Assembly: GCA_028682985.1 (NCBI GenBank)
Contig: JAJRAE010000138.1
Span: 1-7,907 of the forward strand
Direction: 5' to 3'
DNA length: 7,907 nucleotides
Source: Methanobacterium sp.
GTDB taxonomy: Archaea; Methanobacteriota; Methanobacteria; Methanobacteriales; Methanobacteriaceae
Positions 1 through 6,596 of this stretch are shown here, in pieces. The first letter of the stretch is position 1; each line of letters opens with the position of its first letter. The notes under the pieces were generated by a model, which worked only from the letters and a program-made list of their open reading frames with translations, was not told the origin of the DNA and ran no database searches. Both the position numbers and the translations under genes were made by a program.

Positions 1-115
1 AAATTTATCACGGGAAGATGTGGGCAGAGACAAAGACCCCCAAAAAATACTTAGAAATGCTCATGTTGATGAGGAAGGTAATCTAATCGCCGAAAAAGGT
101 AAATGGGTTAGATAA
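1..115 (+). CDS. C-terminal end of an unidentified protein (5' part outside window)
   Basis: An open frame (first full codon at base 2) runs in from the left edge and stops at TAA 113-115, giving the last 37 residues of a protein. The tail is charged and ends in GKWVR. The frame stays open to the edge and stops one base before the ATG of the next gene, so the two genes are very probably co-transcribed and perhaps translationally coupled. I do not recognise the family from this fragment and assign no function. Position directly before a homoserine dehydrogenase regulator gene hints at a shared operon but not at a role. No membrane segment or motif is visible in the part present. Confidence 0.65.
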   Translation, partial: NLSREDVGRDKDPQKILRNAHVDEEGNLIAEKGKWVR

Positions 116-116
116 A

Positions 117-605
117 ATGAGGCTTAATCTTGTTTTAGAACTTTTAGATGTTCCTGGCCAGCTAACGGATGTTTTAAATCCAATTGGCCGATTAGGTGCC
201 AATATAGTGGCAGTTATACATCAACGTGATGTAAAAACAGAAAGAGGAACCGTACCGGTACAGATAACCATAGAAGGGGATAAGGAAACTCTTAATCAGG
301 TTCTGAATGATATTGAAGAAGCCCGCATAGAGATCATGCAGGTGGACGGAATCCTGCGAAAAGAGAAGATAACCACCATAATGGTGGGAAACATAGTAGA
401 TAAGGATGTTAAAGATACTGTAGAGCTCTTAAACAGGATTGATGGTGTCAGAGTAGCAGACCTTGATTTGAAGATGTCTGATCACCCGGAAAAATCCGCT
501 TCCCGAATAGTTATTGAAGCTGAACAGGGAAGAAGAAAGGAAATAATGGCCAAAATTAAGAACATCGGCCAATCCAAAGGTTTTATGGTTATTAACGAAG
601 TTTAA
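117..605 (+). CDS. ACT-domain protein, predicted allosteric regulator of homoserine dehydrogenase (COG2061 type)
   Basis: The product has 162 residues. Residues about 3-75 form an ACT domain: a first strand (LNLVLELL), the loop DVPGQL, a helix ending in IGRLGANI, and further strands containing VPVQITIEG. The loop and the GAN region are where ACT domains usually bind an amino acid. Residues about 86-162 look like a second, more degenerate ACT-like alpha/beta unit ending in GFMVINEV. There is no catalytic domain. Known of the family: COG2061 proteins are stand-alone ACT proteins encoded beside archaeal homoserine dehydrogenase and predicted to control it. Here hom follows after 32 bases. The likely role, sensing threonine or a related amino acid and inhibiting Hom in the cytoplasm, is inference from family and neighbourhood. 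ATG 117 is used because it gives a complete ACT domain. The upstream stop is only one base away and the ribosome binding site is weak, which suggests coupling to the preceding gene. Confidence 0.88.
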   Translation: MRLNLVLELLDVPGQLTDVLNPIGRLGANIVAVIHQRDVKTERGTVPVQITIEGDKETLNQVLNDIEEARIEIMQVDGILRKEKITTIMVGNIVDKDVKDTVELLNRIDGVRVADLDLKMSDHPEKSASRIVIEAEQGRRKEIMAKIKNIGQSKGFMVINEV

Positions 606-624
606 AATTTTTTTAAGTTTATTT

Positions 625-630
625 GGAGGG
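625..630 (+). promoter_or_regulatory. Ribosome binding site deciding the hom start
   Basis: GGAGGG lies seven bases before TTG 638, an ideal position for pairing with the 3' end of archaeal 16S rRNA. The longest open frame would start at TTG 623, but that codon overlaps this site, so 623 cannot be the start served by it. Confidence 0.85.
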
Positions 631-637
631 AATCGAT

Positions 638-1648
638 TTGAATATTTGTATCATGGGATTTGGATCTGTAGGGCAGGGCGTAGCCCGGGTGTTCCAGATG
701 AAAAAGGAACAGATAAAGGAAGATCATGGACTGGATCTTAATTTGATCGCAGCTGTTGACAGAAGTGGTGCAGCAGTTAATTTGGAAGGACTGGATTTAA
801 ATTTACTTCTGGAGACAAAAAAAAGCACAGGCAAATTATCCGAATATCCTGAAAACGGAGCTGAAGGAATATCTGGAGTGGAAATATTGGAAGAAGTGGA
901 CTACGACTGTCTGATAGAAGTAACCCCCACCAACATAGAAGATGGAGAACCGGCCCGATCACATATATTGAAGGCCATGCAGGATGGAAAACATGTGGTA
1001 ACCTCCAATAAAGGACCATTAGCATTGAACTTTAGAGAACTGGCTGATTCAGCCCAAAAAAATAATGTACAGTTCAAATATGAGGCATCGGTGGGTGGAG
1101 CTATGCCTATCATCAACTTTGCACATGAAACTCTATCCGGATGCAGGATAGAATCTATATATGGAATTCTCAATGGAACAACTAATTATATCTTATCCAG
1201 AATGGCTAAAGAAGGATCATCATATGAACAAACCCTGAATGAAGCAAAAGAATTGGGTATAGCAGAAACTGACCCTACCCAGGATGTTGAAGGGGAAGAC
1301 GCAGCCTGTAAAGTGGTTATACTGGCAAATTCCATCCTTAAAATTGATGCCACATACCAGGATGTGGAAGTACGGGGCATATCACAGATAACACCAGAAT
1401 CCATATCACTTGCAAAAAAAGAGGGATACCTAATTAAACTAATCGGCGAAGTATCTGAAGATGCACTGGAAGTTTCACCAAGACTGGTGAAAGAAGGCTC
1501 TCCCTTTGCAGTGGATGGAACACTCAATGTAGCCACCCTCAAAACGGATTTGGCAGATGATGTAACCGTGGTAGGTAAGGGAGCAGGCTCATTGGAAACA
1601 GCCTCCGCCATAATGAGTGATATCATAAGCATCTGGAAGACCAACTAA
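638..1648 (+). CDS. hom: Homoserine dehydrogenase
   Basis: It reduces L-aspartate 4-semialdehyde to L-homoserine with NAD(P)H, the branch point to threonine and methionine, in the cytoplasm. With the TTG start at 638 the protein has 336 residues. The N-terminal Rossmann motif GFGSVGQG (residues 7-14) begins almost at once, as usual for this family. Lys125 in TSNKGPLA matches one catalytic lysine. The family signature NGTTNY lies at 179-184. Glu210, Asp216, Asp221 and Lys225 have the same spacing as the substrate-binding and catalytic set Glu208/Asp214/Asp219/Lys223 of yeast homoserine dehydrogenase. Unlike the roughly 430-residue bacterial enzymes it has no C-terminal ACT domain. The separate ACT protein 32 bases upstream probably takes that role. 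It is co-oriented and probably co-transcribed with that gene. The start rests on the GGAGGG site at 625-630. Confidence 0.96.
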   Translation: MNICIMGFGSVGQGVARVFQMKKEQIKEDHGLDLNLIAAVDRSGAAVNLEGLDLNLLLETKKSTGKLSEYPENGAEGISGVEILEEVDYDCLIEVTPTNIEDGEPARSHILKAMQDGKHVVTSNKGPLALNFRELADSAQKNNVQFKYEASVGGAMPIINFAHETLSGCRIESIYGILNGTTNYILSRMAKEGSSYEQTLNEAKELGIAETDPTQDVEGEDAACKVVILANSILKIDATYQDVEVRGISQITPESISLAKKEGYLIKLIGEVSEDALEVSPRLVKEGSPFAVDGTLNVATLKTDLADDVTVVGKGAGSLETASAIMSDIISIWKTN

Positions 1649-1695
1649 ATTCTAAAGTCATTCCAGAAAATCATTTCAGAAATTATACTAGAAAA

Positions 1696-1702
1696 TTATA
1701 TT
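1696..1702 (+). promoter_or_regulatory. Possible TATA box for the apgM-like gene
   Basis: TTATATT lies in the 102-bp AT-rich gap after hom. A start about 25 bases downstream (near 1725) would leave a leader of roughly 26 bases containing the ribosome binding site. The whole gap is AT-rich, so this is a weak call; read-through from hom is equally possible. Confidence 0.3.
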
Positions 1703-1738
1703 CAGTTGATTATTTTAAAAAATTATTTTAACTTTATC

Positions 1739-1742
1739 GGTG
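1739..1742 (+). promoter_or_regulatory. Ribosome binding site for the apgM-like gene
   Basis: GGTG matches part of the archaeal GGAGGTGAT consensus. It stands eight bases before ATG 1751 but only two before ATG 1745, which favours 1751. It also makes the far-upstream TTG 1706 unlikely, because translation from there would read through this site. Confidence 0.5.
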
Positions 1743-1750
1743 TTATGAAA

Positions 1751-2953
1751 ATGAAGTATGTCGTGGTTATAGGGGATGGAATGGCAGACTACCCCCTGAA
1801 AGAATTAAATGGAAAAACACCTCTGGAATCAGCCCAGATCCCTAACATGGATCATTTAGCATCCAAAGGTGTAAACGGTCGTTTAAAAACCATACCATCC
1901 AGTATGGAACCCGGATCTGATGTGGCTAACATGTCTATCATGGGATATAATCCAGAGAAATTTTACACGGGCCGGGGACCCCTGGAGGCGGCCAGCATAG
2001 GTGCCATACTGGAAGATGGCGAAGTGGCCTTCCGATGTAACTTCATCAATGAAGAAGAAGGGTTGCTCGCTGACTTCAACGCAGACCACATATCCACTGA
2101 GGAAGCTTCAGAACTCATCGCCGCTTTGAACCAGAAATTCTACAGGTACGGAAAGTTCTATCTGGGAACTAGTTACCGTAACCTCTTCGTATGCAAAGAT
2201 GGTAAGAAGGGATCCCTGAAATCCACTCCTCCCCACGATGTGGTGGGTGAACCCATAAGCGATAACCTGGTTAAACCAGAAGAAGATGAAAGAGCCCGCA
2301 TAGTGAACAATATAATGTGTCAATCACAGGATGTTCTCAAAAACCACCCTATAAATATGCACAGGGAGGAGAAAGACAAAAAAACGGCCAATATGGTCTG
2401 GCTATGGGGCCAGGGAGTTAAACCGGAAATGGAATCATTCTATAGCAAATATGGTCTTAAAGGAGCCACCATAACCGGTGTGGATTTGATTAAAGGTTTG
2501 GGAGTATATCTGAAGCTCACTAATATCATGGTACCGGGAGCAACCGGTTATTATGACACAGATTACTGTGGTAAAGCTAAATATGCTCTTAAAGCCCTCC
2601 AAGATCATGACCTGGTATTCATGCATATAGAGGCTCCTGATGAGGCTGCCCATGCTGGTGATATAAAAGAGAAAATCCAGGCCATAGAACGGATAGATAG
2701 AAGGATACTTGGAAAGTTGCTGGACGGCCTTCCTGAATATGATGAATATGCAATAGCCATTTTACCGGACCACCCCACACCTATTGCACTGAAAACTCAT
2801 ACTAAGGACCCGGTACCCTACGCCATGTTCTCAACCAAGGGAGAATCAGATTCTGTGGCTAGATATGATGAAAAATCATCTGAAAAAGGTTCACAAGGTT
2901 TGATGGACGGATTTAGATTTATTGAGAATTTCCTGCGGTATTCCAGTATATAA
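1751..2953 (+). CDS. apgM: Cofactor-independent phosphoglycerate mutase family protein (ApgM type), possibly a homoserine kinase
   Basis: The 400-residue protein belongs to the alkaline-phosphatase-like metalloenzyme superfamily. Visible motifs are GDGMAD (metal ligand Asp9), GSDVAN with the presumed phospho-accepting Ser56, [31 protein letters not shown] with metal ligands Asp297 and His301, and LPDHPTP with Asp340 and His341, followed by His350 in THTKDP. All expected catalytic positions are present and the length is normal. The classical reaction is interconversion of 3- and 2-phosphoglycerate without 2,3-bisphosphoglycerate. Known of the family: one ApgM subgroup (TIGR02535) is proposed to be homoserine kinase because it occurs with threonine genes where no ordinary kinase is found. 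The sequence around [16 protein letters not shown] and DHPTPI resembles that subgroup, and the gene directly follows hom. I therefore think homoserine kinase is at least as likely as mutase. ATG 1751 is chosen from GGTG spacing and because the family usually begins MKYV; ATG 1745 is the alternative. Confidence 0.9.
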   Translation: MKYVVVIGDGMADYPLKELNGKTPLESAQIPNMDHLASKGVNGRLKTIPSSMEPGSDVANMSIMGYNPEKFYTGRGPLEAASIGAILEDGEVAFRCNFINEEEGLLADFNADHISTEEASELIAALNQKFYRYGKFYLGTSYRNLFVCKDGKKGSLKSTPPHDVVGEPISDNLVKPEEDERARIVNNIMCQSQDVLKNHPINMHREEKDKKTANMVWLWGQGVKPEMESFYSKYGLKGATITGVDLIKGLGVYLKLTNIMVPGATGYYDTDYCGKAKYALKALQDHDLVFMHIEAPDEAAHAGDIKEKIQAIERIDRRILGKLLDGLPEYDEYAIAILPDHPTPIALKTHTKDPVPYAMFSTKGESDSVARYDEKSSEKGSQGLMDGFRFIENFLRYSSI

Positions 2954-3026
2954 TAAGTTTCTTTATTAAAATTTAGATTCAATTTAATTTCCGAGCAAAG
3001 AGATTTTTAATTGCATCTAAAAATAA

Positions 3027-3048
3027 TTTTTTTAATACTTAATTTTTT
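3027..3048 (+). terminator. T-rich terminator region after the apgM-like gene
   Basis: Two T tracts, seven T at 3027-3033 and six T at 3043-3048, lie in the gap after the apgM-like stop with no hairpin in front. Archaeal RNA polymerase commonly stops at such T tracts. The gap is AT-rich overall, so position and function are inferred. Confidence 0.45.
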
Positions 3049-3130
3049 ATCAAATTCCGAAGTGCTTTTATTATACAAAATCAAATATTTTTTATATTTT
3101 AAAATGTTGTTGTTAATATTCGTAAAAAAG

Positions 3131-3138
3131 TTTATAAA
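3131..3138 (+). promoter_or_regulatory. TATA box of the pyrG promoter
   Basis: TTTATAAA is preceded by a purine-rich stretch (GTAAAAAAG) that suits a BRE element. Transcription would begin near 3160, leaving about 20 bases of leader with the strong ribosome binding site before TTG 3180. This is the best-formed promoter in the window. Confidence 0.7.
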
Positions 3139-3167
3139 AAGGTTGTAAAGGCTAAAAAACTTAATTT

Positions 3168-3175
3168 GGGGTGAT
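3168..3175 (+). promoter_or_regulatory. Ribosome binding site deciding the pyrG start
   Basis: GGGGTGAT is a near-perfect copy of the archaeal GGAGGTGAT consensus and sits four bases before TTG 3180. The longest frame begins at GTG 3171, which lies inside this site and so is not a plausible initiator. Confidence 0.85.
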
Positions 3176-3179
3176 TTTC

Positions 3180-4781
3180 TTGTCTAAATATATTATGGTG
3201 ACTGGTGGTGTGGTTAGTTCAATTGGAAAAGGGATTACCGCTGCATCAATTGGGAGAATTTTAAGGTCCTATGGAGTGGATGTAACCGCTATAAAGATTG
3301 ATCCTTATCTTAACTGGGATTCCGGTACTTTAAATCCTTACCAGCATGGGGAAGTTTTTGTAACCGATGATGGTATGGAGACTGATCTGGATCTGGGTCA
3401 TTATGAAAGGTTCCTAGATGTAGAACTCTCTGGTGAATCTAACATAACTACTGGAAAGGTTTACTCTGCTGTAATAAACAAGGAGCGGAAGGGAGATTTC
3501 CTGGGGGCGTGTGTTCAGATAATCCCTCACATCACAGATGAAATCAAATCCATGATAAGGGAGATCTCAAGTAAAACCCAGGCAGAAGTAGTTTTAGTCG
3601 AAGTAGGTGGAACTGTGGGTGACATAGAAAGCCAGCCCTTCCTGGAGGCTTTAAGGCAGCTGCGTAACGAGGAAGGACATGATAATGTAATGTTCGTCCA
3701 TGTGACCTACGTACCCTATCTGAAGGCTGCCGGTGAATTCAAGACTAAACCAACCCAGCATAGCACCAAAGAATTAAGGAGCACAGGAATAAATGCAGAC
3801 ATAATAGTTTGCCGTTCCGAACTGCCCATAGACAGCCATATAAAGGATAAAATTGCCCATTTCTGTGATGTGGAACGGAAAGCAGTGCTTAACGCTCCAG
3901 ACGCCCATTCAATATATGAAGTTCCTCTGATACTCAATAGTGAGGATATGGGTGAATATGTGCTGGACCGGTTGAAGATTAAAGCTCATAAACCTGACCT
4001 CTATGAATGGAGCCGGATTGTGGAGTCTCTTAAGAGTTATGATTCCAGAGTTTCAGTGGGGATAATAGGTAAATATGTGGAGCTGGAGGATGCCTATATC
4101 AGCATCAGAGAGGCGTTAAAGCATGCCGCAGCTCAATTAGGTACTAAAGTAGATATTGAATGGGTGCGGGCAGAGGACACCATAAACATGGATAGAATAC
4201 GACATTTCGATGCCATGCTTATACCGGGAGGATTTGGTGAAAGAGGAATTACAGGTAAACTGGACGCAGTCCGTTATTCAGTTGAAAATGACATCCCCCT
4301 GTTTGGAATATGTCTGGGAATGCATGCCATGGTTATTGAATTCGCCCGGATGAATGGATTTGAAGGTGCAAACAGCACTGAATTTGATAAAAACGCTAAA
4401 CACCCTGTTATAGATATTATGCTGGAGCAGAAGAAGATAAAAAATATGGGGGGAACCATGCGGTTGGGCTCCTATCCGTGCAAATTAAAGGAGGGAACCA
4501 TAGCCAGAAATGCCTACAAACAGGACCTGGTTGATGAACGCCACCGGCACAGATATGAATATAACAATGAATACCGGCAGGAACTGGAGGATAAAGGACT
4601 GATAATATCTGGAGTTTCTCCTGATGATTTCCTGGTGGAGATGGTGGAGTTAAAGGATCATCCCTGGTTTTTAGGATGCCAATTCCATCCCGAGTTTAAA
4701 TCAAGACCTAACAATGCTCATCCTATCTTCGTTTCATTTGTGCAGGCAGCTGTGGACAACCGTAAAAATAGGATAGGCTAA
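3180..4781 (+). CDS. pyrG: CTP synthase (glutamine-hydrolysing)
   Basis: It converts UTP to CTP using ATP and ammonia from glutamine, the last step of pyrimidine nucleotide synthesis; the enzyme is a cytoplasmic tetramer. From TTG 3180 the protein has 533 residues, normal for the family. The N-terminal synthetase domain (about 1-265) opens with the P-loop-like [10 protein letters not shown] (residues 9-18), followed by [15 protein letters not shown] and [10 protein letters not shown], which carries a magnesium-site acid. The C-terminal class I glutamine amidotransferase domain (about 290-525) has the oxyanion-loop region GGFGERG, the nucleophile Cys378 in GICLGM, and the catalytic pair His503/Glu505 in FHPEF. 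All key residues are present, so the enzyme should be active. It has its own promoter in the gap after the apgM-like gene and may be co-transcribed with the prepilin peptidase gene 19 bases downstream. Confidence 0.98.
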   Translation: MSKYIMVTGGVVSSIGKGITAASIGRILRSYGVDVTAIKIDPYLNWDSGTLNPYQHGEVFVTDDGMETDLDLGHYERFLDVELSGESNITTGKVYSAVINKERKGDFLGACVQIIPHITDEIKSMIREISSKTQAEVVLVEVGGTVGDIESQPFLEALRQLRNEEGHDNVMFVHVTYVPYLKAAGEFKTKPTQHSTKELRSTGINADIIVCRSELPIDSHIKDKIAHFCDVERKAVLNAPDAHSIYEVPLILNSEDMGEYVLDRLKIKAHKPDLYEWSRIVESLKSYDSRVSVGIIGKYVELEDAYISIREALKHAAAQLGTKVDIEWVRAEDTINMDRIRHFDAMLIPGGFGERGITGKLDAVRYSVENDIPLFGICLGMHAMVIEFARMNGFEGANSTEFDKNAKHPVIDIMLEQKKIKNMGGTMRLGSYPCKLKEGTIARNAYKQDLVDERHRHRYEYNNEYRQELEDKGLIISGVSPDDFLVEMVELKDHPWFLGCQFHPEFKSRPNNAHPIFVSFVQAAVDNRKNRIG

Positions 4782-4800
4782 TCAAATATTATTTTTAAGT

Positions 4801-5976
4801 ATGGTTGAAAATATGGAGACTTACTATATACCTTTATTAGCCACAATAATAGCAGTTCTGGCCTGTGTATATGCCAGCTACTCTGATATTAAAAGGGGAA
4901 TAATACCCAACAAACTCACCTTCCCCCTTATAGGGGTGGGGTTGGTTCTGGATGGGATTTATGCCTATCTTACTGGAAACTATTGGCTTATTATCAGTGC
5001 AGCTTTGATTACCGGATTTATTTTTGTACTTGGTTATCTTTTCTGGAAGATGGGTGCCTGGGCTGGTGGAGATGTTAAGTTGTTTACAGCACTGGCTGCT
5101 TTATTACCGATCTATCCCCCATTATTTGCTTACAATATTTTGAGTTATCAGATGCCTATTTATGCCAATTACCCATTCCCATTCACCCTGATAATAAACA
5201 GCATACTTTCCATGCTTCCATTTCTCTTAATTTATGTGTTTTATATTTCATTCAAGTATAAACCCCACCTGTTAAAGGAGTTGATTGCTCCTGTGAAAAA
5301 TTATAAAAAAAATATTATCACCACACTGGTGGTTACAGCAGCTGCATATATAACCCTACAAATAACGCCATATTTACCATTCCAGATAATTATAATAAGT
5401 TTAATTTTGATATTTATCCTTTCCTATCTCATATCTAAATTACCTCTTTATATCAAGGCTGTTATAATCATAGTAACCACAGTTTTGGGTTTATGGCAGA
5501 ACTACATGGTTACCATATCCGGTATTGTAATTCTGTTTTTAATCATCACCTTCATTGAGATGGTTAGAATATTACTGACCCGGGTTAGTAAAGAAGCCCT
5601 GCAGGATGACTATAAAATTAACGAGCTCTCTGAGGGTATGATCGCAGCCCATAAACTCTATGAGAAAGATGATAAGGTCTTCTATGATGATAAAAGTTTC
5701 TATCAGAAGATGAGAGAAGCAATTAGCACTGGAGATTTATCCATAATAAGCACCCCGCCTGGTAAGCTGTTGGTGGGCACACTAGCTGCTGGGCTCAAGA
5801 ATGAGGATATTGAACTTTTAAAGAAGTTATCCCATGAGGGGAAAATATCTGACAACTTTAAAGTGAAGAAAGGAGTTCCATTCGCTCCTTCTATTTTGAT
5901 AGGTCTATTGATATCTCTTTTAATTGGGGATCTGGCCATAATATTTTTAAATATATTGAACTGGATTTTATACTAA
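4801..5976 (+). CDS. eppA: Archaeal prepilin peptidase, A24 family (EppA type)
   Basis: This 391-residue polytopic membrane aspartyl protease cuts the short leader from archaeal type IV prepilins on the cytoplasmic face of the membrane. The two catalytic aspartates are visible: Asp29 in YSDIKRGIIPN just after the first membrane helix, and Asp91 in AGGDVKL (GxGD-type motif). Hydrophobic segments lie at about 8-28, 39-58, 63-84, 93-115, 128-150, 172-190, 193-211, 216-234, 238-260 and 369-390. A soluble stretch at about 262-365 contains PPGKLLVGTL and KKGVPFAPS, as in the archaeal type II C-terminal region of these peptidases. It is clearly longer than the archaellin peptidase FlaK (about 230 residues), which points to the EppA class that processes QxSxEY prepilins. 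The next gene encodes exactly such a substrate. It follows pyrG after 19 bases. No good ribosome binding site precedes ATG 4801; the in-frame ATG 4813 is an alternative. The eppA symbol is by family resemblance. Confidence 0.88.
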   Translation: MVENMETYYIPLLATIIAVLACVYASYSDIKRGIIPNKLTFPLIGVGLVLDGIYAYLTGNYWLIISAALITGFIFVLGYLFWKMGAWAGGDVKLFTALAALLPIYPPLFAYNILSYQMPIYANYPFPFTLIINSILSMLPFLLIYVFYISFKYKPHLLKELIAPVKNYKKNIITTLVVTAAAYITLQITPYLPFQIIIISLILIFILSYLISKLPLYIKAVIIIVTTVLGLWQNYMVTISGIVILFLIITFIEMVRILLTRVSKEALQDDYKINELSEGMIAAHKLYEKDDKVFYDDKSFYQKMREAISTGDLSIISTPPGKLLVGTLAAGLKNEDIELLKKLSHEGKISDNFKVKKGVPFAPSILIGLLISLLIGDLAIIFLNILNWILY

Positions 5977-5979
5977 ATA

Positions 5980-5987
5980 TTTATATG
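5980..5987 (+). promoter_or_regulatory. TATA box of the prepilin promoter
   Basis: TTTATATG begins four bases after the peptidase stop codon. A start near 6009 would give a leader of about 14 bases before ATG 6023, including the weak ribosome binding site GTGA at 6013-6016. The identical octamer precedes the DUF2101-like gene at 6542-6549. An independent promoter fits the need for far more pilin than peptidase. Confidence 0.6.
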
Positions 5988-6000
5988 GTACGGTACTATA
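5984..6000 (+). promoter_or_regulatory. Candidate operator dyad at the prepilin promoter
   Basis: TATGGTAC, a single G, then GTACTATA form an inverted repeat with seven of eight arm positions paired. It overlaps the end of the TATA box and reaches towards the predicted start site, where archaeal repressors often block polymerase recruitment. It also contains the direct repeat GGTAC GGTAC. The operator role is inferred from position and symmetry only. Confidence 0.4.
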
Positions 6001-6022
6001 ACATAGATTGATGTGAGCTAAC

Positions 6023-6463
6023 ATGGATAGTAGAGGACAGGCATCTGCGGAATATTTATTTCTAATACTGATCTTCCTGATCATTCTTACCACAGTTACC
6101 ATACCCTTCGCTGGAAATGCAATAAGTTCCAGCCAAAACGTTTCTGTTACTTCTGACGCTCAGACAGCTCTTTCAACCATTGTAAACGCGGTTAATGTGG
6201 TGTATTCTAATGGTCCTGGTGCTAAAAGAACTGTTTCTGTTTATTTCCCTCAGGGTTCTACCTTATCTTCCAGCTCTAATTTATTGATGCTCAACTTAAA
6301 TAATATTCCAGTTAGTGCTAGTAGTCCTAGTACATTAAAACCCAATGTTAATGCAACCATACCATATAATGTAACGGTAACTGGTGGCAGTGTGTCTAAG
6401 GGCTGGCATAACGTAATTATATCCTGGAATGTTGGTTCCAGTATATCAGTTCAGGTAACCTGA
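6023..6463 (+). CDS. Archaeal prepilin with class III signal peptide
   Basis: This 146-residue protein is a type IV pilin-like subunit. Its N-terminus MDSRG-QASAEY followed by a hydrophobic stretch is the class III signal peptide (DUF361) form. Cleavage is expected between Gly5 and Gln6, leaving a mature protein of 141 residues starting with the QxSxEY motif (Gln6, Ser8, Glu10, Tyr11). Residues 12-31 are hydrophobic and would form the helix that first anchors the subunit in the membrane and then packs in the pilus core. The rest is a Ser/Thr/Asn/Val-rich beta domain without cysteine. It has three N-glycosylation sequons at Asn39, Asn110 and Asn116, consistent with a glycosylated surface fibre. 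The peptidase that should process it is encoded 46 bases upstream. Whether it is a major or minor pilin cannot be told. The ribosome binding site (GTGA at 6013-6016) is weak, but ATG 6023 is fixed by the signal peptide. Confidence 0.9.
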   Translation: MDSRGQASAEYLFLILIFLIILTTVTIPFAGNAISSSQNVSVTSDAQTALSTIVNAVNVVYSNGPGAKRTVSVYFPQGSTLSSSSNLLMLNLNNIPVSASSPSTLKPNVNATIPYNVTVTGGSVSKGWHNVIISWNVGSSISVQVT

Positions 6464-6511
6464 TTACTTTCTTTTAATATTAGAAAAATATAAACTATTA
6501 CTAGTTTTAGA

Positions 6512-6528
6512 TAAATCCAGTGGATTTA
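6512..6528 (+). promoter_or_regulatory. Perfect 17-bp dyad upstream of the DUF2101-like gene
   Basis: TAAATCCA, a single G, then TGGATTTA is a perfect inverted repeat. It ends 13 bases before the TATA box at 6542-6549. A second, overlapping dyad, TTTAAT-GACCA-ATTAAA (6525-6541), extends up to the TATA box. Placement upstream of BRE/TATA fits an activator or repressor site. A terminator hairpin for the pilin gene is less likely because no T tract follows. Confidence 0.45.
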
Positions 6529-6541
6529 ATGACCAATTAAA

Positions 6542-6549
6542 TTTATATG
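6542..6549 (+). promoter_or_regulatory. TATA box of the DUF2101-like gene
   Basis: TTTATATG, identical to the octamer in front of the prepilin gene, is preceded by the A/T-rich AATTAAA. A start near 6571 would leave about 26 bases of leader containing the GGGGT ribosome binding site. The nearby AT-rich TATTATATTTATT stretch at 6556-6568 is a weaker alternative. Confidence 0.55.
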
Positions 6550-6584
6550 ATAGTGTATTATATTTATTATTCAATAAATCAAAT

Positions 6585-6589
6585 GGGGT
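6585..6589 (+). promoter_or_regulatory. Ribosome binding site for the DUF2101-like gene
   Basis: GGGGT stands seven bases before TTG 6597 and supports that start. An in-frame TTG at 6603 would be 13 bases away and is less suitable. The ATG at 6583 is in another frame and overlaps this site. Confidence 0.55.
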
Positions 6590-6596
6590 TTTTAAT

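Noticed and set aside
777..1644. Long reverse-strand open frames inside hom
   Set aside because: They lie wholly inside a gene with complete catalytic motifs, their translations look like no known protein, and they lack ribosome binding sites; they are shadows of the real gene.
1883..2653. Reverse-strand open frames inside the apgM-like gene
   Set aside because: Antisense to a well-supported enzyme and with composition typical of shadow frames.
3083..3105. AT-only inverted repeats before pyrG (AAATAT-TTTTT-ATATTT and ATTTTAAAAT)
   Set aside because: Such palindromes are expected by chance in a gap this AT-rich, and they are well upstream of the TATA box at 3131-3138.
6512..6528. The palindrome read as an intrinsic terminator of the prepilin gene
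   Set aside because: The stem is AT-rich and no T tract follows; its place just upstream of a TATA box fits a regulator site better.
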